Positions 41,307-48,840 of a stretch of DNA of 64,000 nucleotides are shown here, piece by piece. Made by a program: the position numbers and the translations under genes. The notes beneath the pieces were generated by a model. The model ran no database searches. It saw nothing but the letters and a program-made list of their open reading frames with translations, and was not told the DNA's origin. Within the stretch, counting starts at the first letter, position 1, and each line of letters opens with the position of its first letter. Origin of the DNA: Cloacibacterium sp047601505 (GTDB taxonomy: Bacteria; Bacteroidota; Bacteroidia; Flavobacteriales; Weeksellaceae); NCBI RefSeq assembly GCF_047601505.1, contig NZ_JASGJD010000001.1:186001-250000 (forward strand), written 5' to 3'.

Positions 41307-42563
41307 TTACTCCGTTACGTCTCCCGAAACTTCTTTTGGTTCGGAAATTTCTTTTGGTTTATCTCTTTCGTTGCTTAAAACCTTTGCCAATTTCTCCTTT
41401 TCGGCAGGCAAATCTTCAAAAAGTCCTGAAAGTGCCAACGCAGAATACACTCTGCCCGAAAATCTATTTCCTATAGCAATAATGGTAACTTTAGATTTTA
41501 ATAAATGTGAAAACGAAGAATTGCTGCCGTGCCACCAACCGTTATGATAAACCAACTTTTCGCCATTATCAAAATTTTTCATTCGGAAGCCCATTCCGTA
41601 ATTGTTTACACCGGCTCGTTCATTACTATAAGGTTGAAAAATAGAATCTTTAAGACTTTTTCTTAAAAATTTCTCAGAAAACATTGCTTTAGAAAAATTG
41701 TACAAATCTCTCGGCGTAGTGTAGCAATTTTTATCTCCATAAATCCAATCGAGCTTATCATTTGGGAAAACCTTATTGCCTCTGTTGTAAAAAGATTGTG
41801 CTGCTTTTAGAGAATCTTTTGGTTGAAAGATATAACTATGCTCCATTTTCAAAGGTTGAAAAATCATTTTTCTCATTGCCTCCGGAAACTTATTGTTTGT
41901 TACTTTTTCTACAATTAAAGCCAAAAGTGCAAAATTGGTATTGCAATACATAAAACCAGTATTGGTATTTCTCGCCAAATCTGGTTTGTTTTTTATCAAT
42001 AAATCTAAAACATCTTGATTGGTAAAATATCTTCCACGAGATGGTTTCAACTTCATTTCATCAATTACATATTCGTATTTTGGGAGACCACTTCTGTGCG
42101 TAATCAAATGGTAAACTTCTACTTCAGGATAAGGAAATTTTGGAAAAAAATCGGTGACTTTTTGGTGTAATTTTAATTTGCCTACTTCTACCAATTTCAG
42201 AATTGCCATTGCTGTTAAAGTCTTGCTAACAGACGCCACGTGCAAAGGTGTATTTTTATCAATAGAAACTTGTTCGTTTTCTTTTGCGAAGCCTCTGTAT
42301 TTTTCAAAAAGAATTTTATCTCCTTTTGCCACCAAAAAACCTCCACTCAAATCTCCTTGTTCCCAAACTTTGTCATAATACAAATGAAGCGTATTTTCTA
42401 TTGCAGAATAATTATTAAGTTGCGAATCCTCTTTACTAAAAACTTCGTCTAAATCTACATTCCCGTAATTAGGCAAATCATTTTTAACGGTTTCTATTCC
42501 GTCTTTTTTACAAGAAACTAAGGACAATAAAAGGATGGTAAACGCTACGAATTTCTGCTTCAT
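41307..42563 (-). CDS. Serine beta-lactamase-family hydrolase (class C/DD-peptidase fold), lipoprotein
   Basis: 418 aa. Lipobox LLLSLVSC with Cys18. The active-site set is complete: Ser111-x-x-Lys114 in HVASVSKTLTAM, the YxN motif in FMYCNTNFALLAL, and the third motif HNG in LVYHNGWWHGS. Such proteins include DD-carboxypeptidases, esterases and true AmpC enzymes; nothing points to resistance specifically. CKKDG after the lipid Cys may act as a surface-export signal. It is convergent with the effector island, with a shared terminator between them. Confidence 0.87.
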   Translation of the reverse strand: MKQKFVAFTILLLSLVSCKKDGIETVKNDLPNYGNVDLDEVFSKEDSQLNNYSAIENTLHLYYDKVWEQGDLSGGFLVAKGDKILFEKYRGFAKENEQVSIDKNTPLHVASVSKTLTAMAILKLVEVGKLKLHQKVTDFFPKFPYPEVEVYHLITHRSGLPKYEYVIDEMKLKPSRGRYFTNQDVLDLLIKNKPDLARNTNTGFMYCNTNFALLALIVEKVTNNKFPEAMRKMIFQPLKMEHSYIFQPKDSLKAAQSFYNRGNKVFPNDKLDWIYGDKNCYTTPRDLYNFSKAMFSEKFLRKSLKDSIFQPYSNERAGVNNYGMGFRMKNFDNGEKLVYHNGWWHGSNSSFSHLLKSKVTIIAIGNRFSGRVYSALALSGLFEDLPAEKEKLAKVLSNERDKPKEISEPKEVSGDVTE

Positions 42564-42675
42564 TTTTAGTATTAGATTAAGTGCGGCAATTTAATACTTT
42601 TTAAAGCAAACCTAAGTGAGAAGCTTAAATATTAAGATTTTTTTAACAAAAATAAATGAATCTCATTTTGAAATT

Positions 42676-43605
42676 CTAATGAAACTTCGCCACAATTTTA
42701 TCTACAATAAATTGCGCCAATTTTTCTTTACTTTGATGAGTCCATCCTGCAATATGAGGCGTCACAATCGCTTTTTCTGACTTTAACAAGAAATCTAAAT
42801 CTTCATTAGAAGCATCTAAATTCTCGAAAGAAGATTTTTCGTATTCTAAAACATCTAAAGCAGCACCTAAAACTTTGCCATTTTTAATGGCATCTACAAG
42901 AGCAGACGTTTTGAGGTTTTTACCTCTTGCTGTATTTACAAAATAGAAATTTTTCTCCATTTTAGAAATAAAATTTTCATCTACCAAATAATGAGTGCTT
43001 TCGTCTAAAGGAATATGCAAACTTAGAATATCTGCATTTTTTTGCAATTCTTCTAAAGAAACCTGAGTTGCAAATTCGTCTTCTAAACCCAGCAAAACAT
43101 CATGAAAAATCACTTTTACGCCAAAGCCAGAAAGTCTTTTGGCAGTAGCTTTCCCCATGTTACCATAACCAATAATTCCGAAAGTTTTCCCAAGAAGTTC
43201 GTCGCCTCTATTATCTTCTCTTTTCCAAATTCCGTTTTTCACTTCGTTTGAGGCAATAAAAAGTCGGTTCATCAAAATAAGAAGCATCGCAACCACGTGT
43301 TCTGCTACAGAATCTCTGTTTCCTTCTGGCGAATTAATAAGTTCAATTCCTAAATTTTTTGCAACTTCTTTATCAATATTTTCCATGCCAGCGCCTACTC
43401 TGGCAATAAATTTCAAGTTTTTAGCATTTTCTAGGAAATTTTTATCTAAAGGAATTCTACTTCTAATGATAATTCCATCATAACGATTAATTTTCTTCAG
43501 AACCTCATCATAAGAAGACGTAAAATCTTCTTCCAAAATAAATCCTTTTTCTAAAAGTTGTTCTGTAATTAATGGATGATTGTGGTCTAAAAGTAAAATT
43601 TTCAT
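42676..43605 (-). CDS. D-isomer-specific 2-hydroxyacid dehydrogenase
   Basis: 309 aa. NAD-binding motif GKTFGIIGYGNMGKATAKRL, catalytic region with NTARG and the final His in VTPHIAGWTHQS. The length without an ACT domain fits short phosphoglycerate dehydrogenase-like or glyoxylate/hydroxypyruvate reductase enzymes. The substrate is not certain. No serC is adjacent, which weakens a serine-biosynthesis assignment. It shares its strand with the thioesterase upstream. Confidence 0.86.
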   Translation of the reverse strand: MKILLLDHNHPLITEQLLEKGFILEEDFTSSYDEVLKKINRYDGIIIRSRIPLDKNFLENAKNLKFIARVGAGMENIDKEVAKNLGIELINSPEGNRDSVAEHVVAMLLILMNRLFIASNEVKNGIWKREDNRGDELLGKTFGIIGYGNMGKATAKRLSGFGVKVIFHDVLLGLEDEFATQVSLEELQKNADILSLHIPLDESTHYLVDENFISKMEKNFYFVNTARGKNLKTSALVDAIKNGKVLGAALDVLEYEKSSFENLDASNEDLDFLLKSEKAIVTPHIAGWTHQSKEKLAQFIVDKIVAKFH

Positions 43606-43687
43606 TTTCCTGAAATTTAGGGTGAATAAAGTTGCAAAATCGTAAAATATGACATTGTTTATTTGTTAAATTTCACGATTTCACATA

Positions 43688-44200
43688 TTAAATAAATAGT
43701 TTTTTCAATTCTACAGAGTCTGCAGGTTTCATTCTTCCAGATAAGATTAAAGAAAGTTCTTTTCTTCTTAAAGCAGCTTCGTAGCGAGATTTTTCTTCTT
43801 CAGTTTCTGGTATTGCTTCTGGCACAGCAACTGGTTTATTATTCTTATCTACTGCTACCATCGTATAAATTCCTTCGTTGGTATGAATTTTTTCTTTGGT
43901 GATAGGATTATCCAACCAAACGTCGCAATAAATTTCCATAGAAGTAGAAAAAGCTCTAGAAATCTGTGCTTCTACCACTACTACTCCACCACCAGGAATT
44001 GGATGTTTAAAAGAAACATGGTTAACAGAAGCCGTAACCACAGCATGTTCGCTGTGTCTGGAAGCCGCAATAGCAGCTGCTCTGTCCATTCTTGCCAGAA
44101 GTTCGCCACCAAACATATTATTGAGAGAATTTGTTTCGTTTGGGAGCACAATATTAGTCATCACGGTATGTGATTCTGAACATTTTTTACTATTTCTCAT
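43688..44200 (-). CDS. Acyl-CoA thioesterase (hotdog fold)
   Basis: 170 aa. The 4-hydroxybenzoyl-CoA/YciA-type hotdog core is clear: NSLNNMFGGELLARMDRAAA, the Asp in LLARMD, VTASVNHVSFKHPIPGGGVV, and VWLDNPITKEK. It hydrolyses acyl-CoA in the cytoplasm; chain length is not predictable. The gene ends 82 bases before the dehydrogenase and starts 13 bases after the HU-CCDC81 gene's end. Confidence 0.9.
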   Translation of the reverse strand: MRNSKKCSESHTVMTNIVLPNETNSLNNMFGGELLARMDRAAAIAASRHSEHAVVTASVNHVSFKHPIPGGGVVVVEAQISRAFSTSMEIYCDVWLDNPITKEKIHTNEGIYTMVAVDKNNKPVAVPEAIPETEEEKSRYEAALRRKELSLILSGRMKPADSVELKKLFI

Positions 44201-44213
44201 GTAGATTTTAGAT

Positions 44214-44900
44214 TTATTTAGAAATTTTCAAAGAATCTTTTTTCTGAATTTTAGCAGAATCTGCCTTTACAGTGTCTTTCTTAAGAACAGGTTTTTCTAC
44301 AATTCTATGAGTAGATGTTTTAACACTGATGTCAAAAGATTTTTTACCGAAAATTTTGTCTTGATAATTGATGGCTAAAAAAACAATTGCGCCAACTGGT
44401 ATAATAAAAAGGAAAATCCAAAGAATAGATTTATTGAAAACATAATCGTCTTCCGTATCTTTTTTCTCCGAAATTACTTTGTTTTCTTTAATTTCTTTTA
44501 GGCTAATTTCTTCCAAACCAAAAAAAGCAGGATTTTCTGTAATTTGATTTTTCGAGATTAATTTTATTTCTCCGTTTTCTTCAAAAAAATCTCCTATTGC
44601 CTCTACAGAAACGGTTTTCTTGTCTTGTAACTGTTGGTTCCAAGATTGTATAGTTTCTTTAATTTCTGTTTGAACAATAAAAAGATTTTCGCCCGTTTTT
44701 TCAGCAATATATTTAGAAAAATCAGAATTAAAAACTTCTGAATTTTTAACAAAAGTAACTTCAAAAGAAGGTGGAAGCAATTTAGCTTCTGCTTCGTCTA
44801 AAGTTGCAGATTTTTTCTGGATAGAAAATATACCAAAACCAGGAAGATCTGCACTTCCTTTTTCTTGTAAATAACCGAAAAGATATTGTCCTAAATTCAT
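44214..44900 (-). CDS. HU-CCDC81-domain membrane protein without SPOR domain
   Basis: 228 aa. The N-terminal part (residues 1-130) carries two HU-like CCDC81 domains: MNLGQYLFGYLQEKGSADLP with GFGIFS, and a second at VQTEIKETIQSWNQQL to VEAIGDFFEENGEIKL. One membrane helix follows (SILWIFLFIIPVGAIVFLAI, about 160-180), then a lysine-rich tail. In many flavobacteria this architecture ends in a peptidoglycan-binding SPOR domain; here it is absent and the tail is only about 45 residues. It may link the nucleoid or a cytoskeletal structure to the envelope. Confidence 0.75.
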   Translation of the reverse strand: MNLGQYLFGYLQEKGSADLPGFGIFSIQKKSATLDEAEAKLLPPSFEVTFVKNSEVFNSDFSKYIAEKTGENLFIVQTEIKETIQSWNQQLQDKKTVSVEAIGDFFEENGEIKLISKNQITENPAFFGLEEISLKEIKENKVISEKKDTEDDYVFNKSILWIFLFIIPVGAIVFLAINYQDKIFGKKSFDISVKTSTHRIVEKPVLKKDTVKADSAKIQKKDSLKISK

Positions 44901-44940
44901 TTCGGCACAAATTTAATATATTTTCTTGAGTTTTTTCATA

Positions 44941-44968
44941 AAAAAAAGCTGCTAAAATTCAGCAGCCT
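44941..44968 (-). terminator. Terminator after the type IX cargo gene
   Basis: On the minus strand GCTGCTGAATTTTAGCAGC is followed by seven T. It lies 20 bases past the stop at 44988. Confidence 0.85.
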
Positions 44969-44987
44969 TTTCTTTAATTTATCTTAT

Positions 44988-45668
44988 TTAGTAAGCAATT
45001 TTTACTACTTCATTATTTATTTTAACAATATAGTTTCCTTTTTTTGGCAGATTAAGTTCTACACCATTTCTAGTAGCTAAAACATTAATTTTTTTCACCA
45101 TTTTACCGCTAAAATCATAAACCTGAATGTCTAAACTTCCTTTTTGAGAAGTGTATAGTTTCCCTTCCGAAACAAAAGATTTAAAATTTGATTTATTAAT
45201 ATCTATAACACCTAAAGAACTCGTTGTTGTAGGTGTAAAACCATATACAGACGCTAAATAATCTGGCGTTTTATGCGAATTATTCCCAGCTGGAGAATCT
45301 GTAAAGATAAAATGCAATTGATTTACTGTTGTTCCTGCAGGCAAAACTCCACCAATATTATTAAAATTATGAGTATTTAAATTAATCGTTCCTGTATAAT
45401 TTGTCCCATCCCAAGTAAGTTGAGTTGAAATATTAGACCAAGAATCATTATAAAGAGAATTGGTAGAAGTATCTGAAGAATTCAACCAAAGATAAACTCC
45501 GATTGGCTGGCTATTAGGATTAAAAAATGCCCAACCATTGGCCGCATCGTTGTATGTTATAGTATAAATTCCAGAATTTGCCGGTGTTTGAATGATTGAT
45601 AAAGTTGCTTGACTAAAATGAAATGAATAAGCAAAAATCAACAAGAAAACAAAATAAAGTTTTTTCAT
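44988..45668 (-). CDS. Secreted protein with C-terminal type IX sorting domain
   Basis: 226 aa. Signal peptide MKKLYFVFLLIFAYSFHF (cut before SQA). The mature part is beta-rich (IIQTPANSGIYTITYNDAAN, WDGTNYTGTINLNT), followed by a type A sorting domain in the last 75 residues (LDIQVYDFSGKMVKKINV, LNLPKKGNYIVKINNEVVKI). The tail directs it through the type IX system to the cell surface or medium. The central domain resembles carbohydrate-binding or Ig-like modules but cannot be assigned. Confidence 0.85.
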   Translation of the reverse strand: MKKLYFVFLLIFAYSFHFSQATLSIIQTPANSGIYTITYNDAANGWAFFNPNSQPIGVYLWLNSSDTSTNSLYNDSWSNISTQLTWDGTNYTGTINLNTHNFNNIGGVLPAGTTVNQLHFIFTDSPAGNNSHKTPDYLASVYGFTPTTTSSLGVIDINKSNFKSFVSEGKLYTSQKGSLDIQVYDFSGKMVKKINVLATRNGVELNLPKKGNYIVKINNEVVKIAY

Positions 45669-45904
45669 AGCTTATAATTTTTTAATTAGTAAAATTATAA
45701 CTTTTATTGCATTTGTTAAAATAAAATTAACATAGATTAAATCAAAGCAATCAAAACGTTTAAATCATTTACAATCAAATAATTACAATTAAAAACAAAT
45801 AAAAAACATAAACTAAATATATATTTTCATTATCTCTAATTTAATTTCATTATTATCATTTTATCCTAGTCAAGCTCTTTAAATTACAAAATTCTCAAAA
45901 TTTA
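45669..45904. other. AT-rich intergenic region
   Basis: 236 very AT-rich bases between the TonB receptor stop and the type IX cargo start. No ORF, hairpin or convincing promoter is visible; it presumably contains the cargo gene promoter. Confidence 0.4.
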
Positions 45905-48007
45905 TTATTGAATTTTAAAACTAAATCCAAGCATAAAATTTCTACCGGCTTGTGAGTAATAATAAGGTCCTTCGTAAACAAAACCGTTGTTCACATATTT
46001 CTTATTGAAAATATTGTTCAATAAAAACTGTACGCTTAACTCTTGTTTTGCAATTTTGAATTCGTATTGAGCATTAAAATCTGTCAAGAAATAATCTTTC
46101 AGTTGCAATTCCTTCGTTTCGGTATTGTCTAAATATTGTTTTCCAACGTATTGATTGTTAAAATTCAACTGCAATCCTTTTACTGGTTTATACTGTACTA
46201 TTGCATTGGCAATAATATTTGGAGAAAAAGAAATTTGAGTATTCCCAAGATTTGTTACAGATGTATTTTCTTCAATTTTAAAATCAACATTTTTATTTTG
46301 GCTCAAAGTAAGATTACCGATAAGGTTCAATTTTTCTGAAACTTTGGCTACAGTTCCTAGCTCAATTCCAAGTCTATAAGATTTACCCGAATTCATTTTG
46401 ATAAATTCTCCCACCATATTTATTTGCCCACTTAAAACCAATTGATTTACATAGTTCATGTAATAAGCATTAGCAGTGAAAGATACATTACCAAAAGTTT
46501 TTTCTAATCCCAACTCAAAATCGTGTAATTTTTCTGGTTTTGTATTAGGGTTGGCAAACAAATCGTCTCTGTTTGGCTCTCTGTGAGCGTGAGCATAAGA
46601 CAAGAAAATTTTACCATTTTCAATTTGATAATTCACCCCAAATTTTGGATTAAAGAAATTCCATTTTTGAGATAAATCCATTCCTTCTTCCGCATTAGCA
46701 TCTATTACATACGTTTTATAATCTATATTTCTGAGTTGTAAATCTCCGAAAAACTCAAATTTATTGAGTTTATAAATTGCTTTTACAAAACCAGAAATTT
46801 CATTTTTCAGAGCATTATTTCTATAATATTCGTGCTCGTAAATATTGGTATAAGTAACTCCAGAAACATTACCATAATGCCTACCAAAATATTGATTAAC
46901 AGCAACTCCGAAATTTAAATTCAAATTTTTGAAATTCCCATACAAATTAGAAACCACACCATAAAAATCATTATCTAACCATTTTTTTCTAATAAAATCT
47001 GTTCTGGTAATTGTGTTTCCGTTTTCAGTAATGTCTGGTAAATCATATTTAGAAAACTTAGCGTCTTGTTTATAATTTTCGTAATAACCTTCTCCGTGCG
47101 TTAGGTGAAAAGTGGTTTCCTGATTCCATTTTTCAGAGAATTTTTGTTCCCAAAGCAAGTGATAATGATTTTGCCAATAATTATCCGTTTCATTATCATA
47201 AAACTTCTCTTTGCCAGTAACAAGATCCGTATATTGACCAGAATAATTAAATTTAGGATTGGTTTCCCAAGTTGCCTTGTCTATTCCGTTCCAAGCTTGG
47301 TAAGTTTTTTCTTTTCCTCCGAAAGTTAAAAATCTAATTTTAGTATTTCCTTTTTCGAACAAAGCATTAATATTAAAAGAACGCAATTTAGAAGAAGCTC
47401 TATCAATATATCCATCCGAATTAATAAGAGAATATCTCGCCGAAACCGAAAGCATATTATTAAGAATTTTACCTGTTCCTGCTTCGAAAGAATGCTTATA
47501 AGTGCTAAAACTTCCTACACTTTGATTGGTCAAAAAATAAGGTTTTGTATCTGGATCTTTCGTCAGAATATTTACACTTGCCCCAAAACTTGCCGTTCCG
47601 TTGCTAGAAGTTCCTACACCTCTTTGTATAACAATCTGCGAAGCAGAACTTGCCATATCCGGAATATTCACAAAAAAAGTTCCTTGACTTTCCGAATCGT
47701 TATACGGAACACCATTTAGCATCACATTAATACTTGTTCCTGCAGTACCTCTAATCCTGAAACCTGTGTATCCAACGCCATTTCCTGCGTCTGATGTGGA
47801 AATTACAGACATTTGATTTTTAAGCAAAATTGGCAAATCTTGTCCCAAATTTTTTGCTCCTAAATCCTTTTGAACATTAATAATTTCTTTGGAAACTGGC
47901 AACCTTCTCGTAAAGCTAACCTCCTGAATTTCTTTTATCTGCGTAGAATCTGTTTGTGCAGACAAAATAGAGCTAGCGCCTAGCCCTAAAATAATAAATC
48001 CTTTCAT
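45905..48007 (-). CDS. TonB-dependent receptor under TPP riboswitch control, probable thiamin (precursor) uptake
   Basis: 700 aa. Short signal (KGFIILGLGASSILS, before AQTDS). Plug motifs: NGVGYTGFRIRGTAGTSINV, MLNGVPYNDSESQGTFF, QIVIQRGVGTSSNGTASFGA. The barrel ends YYSQAGRNFMLGFSFKIQ. The leader contains a TPP riboswitch, so the gene is repressed by thiamin pyrophosphate. TPP-regulated TonB receptors of Bacteroidota (called Omr1-type in comparative genomics) are predicted to import thiamin or its precursors; that assignment is by regulation, not by ligand motif. Confidence 0.9.
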   Translation of the reverse strand: MKGFIILGLGASSILSAQTDSTQIKEIQEVSFTRRLPVSKEIINVQKDLGAKNLGQDLPILLKNQMSVISTSDAGNGVGYTGFRIRGTAGTSINVMLNGVPYNDSESQGTFFVNIPDMASSASQIVIQRGVGTSSNGTASFGASVNILTKDPDTKPYFLTNQSVGSFSTYKHSFEAGTGKILNNMLSVSARYSLINSDGYIDRASSKLRSFNINALFEKGNTKIRFLTFGGKEKTYQAWNGIDKATWETNPKFNYSGQYTDLVTGKEKFYDNETDNYWQNHYHLLWEQKFSEKWNQETTFHLTHGEGYYENYKQDAKFSKYDLPDITENGNTITRTDFIRKKWLDNDFYGVVSNLYGNFKNLNLNFGVAVNQYFGRHYGNVSGVTYTNIYEHEYYRNNALKNEISGFVKAIYKLNKFEFFGDLQLRNIDYKTYVIDANAEEGMDLSQKWNFFNPKFGVNYQIENGKIFLSYAHAHREPNRDDLFANPNTKPEKLHDFELGLEKTFGNVSFTANAYYMNYVNQLVLSGQINMVGEFIKMNSGKSYRLGIELGTVAKVSEKLNLIGNLTLSQNKNVDFKIEENTSVTNLGNTQISFSPNIIANAIVQYKPVKGLQLNFNNQYVGKQYLDNTETKELQLKDYFLTDFNAQYEFKIAKQELSVQFLLNNIFNKKYVNNGFVYEGPYYYSQAGRNFMLGFSFKIQ

Positions 48008-48061
48008 TCTGATTTTTTAAAAATTAAACAAATCGAACAAAAGGATGCTACGTGCGAAAAA

Positions 48062-48148
48062 TACATCAAAGACGAATCCATAAACAGCATTACCTGTTCT
48101 ATGTTCTTTGGGTATAATCTCAGCTTTTTACAGCACCCCTTTTTCTTG
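48062..48148 (-). ncRNA. TPP riboswitch (thi-box)
   Basis: On the minus strand the conserved blocks occur in order: AGGGGTGCTG, then GCTGAGATTATACCC, AGAAC, and ACAGGTAATGCTGT. These form the pyrimidine-sensing and pyrophosphate-sensing arms of the TPP aptamer. TACCTTTG (48159-48152) is a good -7 element just upstream. The receptor ATG is about 55 bases after the aptamer. No strong terminator is seen in the platform, so control of translation is likely. Confidence 0.9.
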
Positions 48149-48197
48149 CGACAAAGGTAACAAAATTTTTTATTGCGCAATAAAATTCATTCGTAAT

Positions 48198-48566
48198 TTA
48201 CAAATTCCTAATAATTCCGAAAAGAATAATAAAAATCAATAAAATAAGTAATGTTTTATCTCCAAGTAAAAATTGCCTCAATTTTTGGTACTTTTCCTTA
48301 TTAAAACTGGTATAAAAAACAATTAAAAAATATGGAATTGCAAGCAAAAACAATGCATTTTGCTTCAATGCTTCTAAAAAATGAAAGTGCAAAAGTTCGT
48401 GAAATGCTCTTTGGCTTCCACAACCAGGACATTGGTATCCTGTAATTTTATAAAACGGACAAGAAATAAAAAAATCCTTTTGTTCATAAGGGTTGAGAAA
48501 ATAATAATAACCCGCTATAACCAAAATTACAACAACAAAAATCCACTTTTTTTTACCCTTGTACAT
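48198..48566 (-). CDS. DUF2752-domain small membrane protein
   Basis: 122 aa with three hydrophobic segments. The hallmark CPFYKITGYQCPGCGSQRAF (residues about 36-55) has the CPxCG-xxR-A/F pattern of DUF2752. The preceding YKGKKKWIFVVVILVIAGYY is the first membrane helix. Function unknown. It lies upstream of the TPP riboswitch on the same strand but has no thiamin link of its own. Confidence 0.85.
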   Translation of the reverse strand: MYKGKKKWIFVVVILVIAGYYYFLNPYEQKDFFISCPFYKITGYQCPGCGSQRAFHELLHFHFLEALKQNALFLLAIPYFLIVFYTSFNKEKYQKLRQFLLGDKTLLILLIFIILFGIIRNL

Positions 48567-48671
48567 AAAACAAATGTAATTCTAAACTTTATATTTTACA
48601 AGATTGATTTAAAAAATATGCTTTATTTATAAAATTTTTTGAAAATATATCCTCTGAAAATTAAAATTTCT

Positions 48672-48679
48672 TATTTTTG
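48672..48679 (+). promoter_or_regulatory. Candidate acnB promoter -7 element
   Basis: TATTTTTG matches TAnnTTTG. It would give an unusually long leader of about 155 bases before acnB. The rest of the 48567-48840 gap is AT-rich with no ORF; GCTGTTAAATAACAGT (48785-48800) is a small hairpin near the start. Confidence 0.4.
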
Positions 48680-48840
48680 AAAACCTTATAAAAGGATTGA
48701 TGATTATAAAAATTTGAAAAGCCAGAGAAAATTCTAAATATAACAACTCGTTTAGAAAACAATCAATTTTTCATCAAAACATTAGCTGTTAAATAACAGT
48801 AAATCATCTAATTATTAAGTTTAAAAAGACTTCAAAAATT

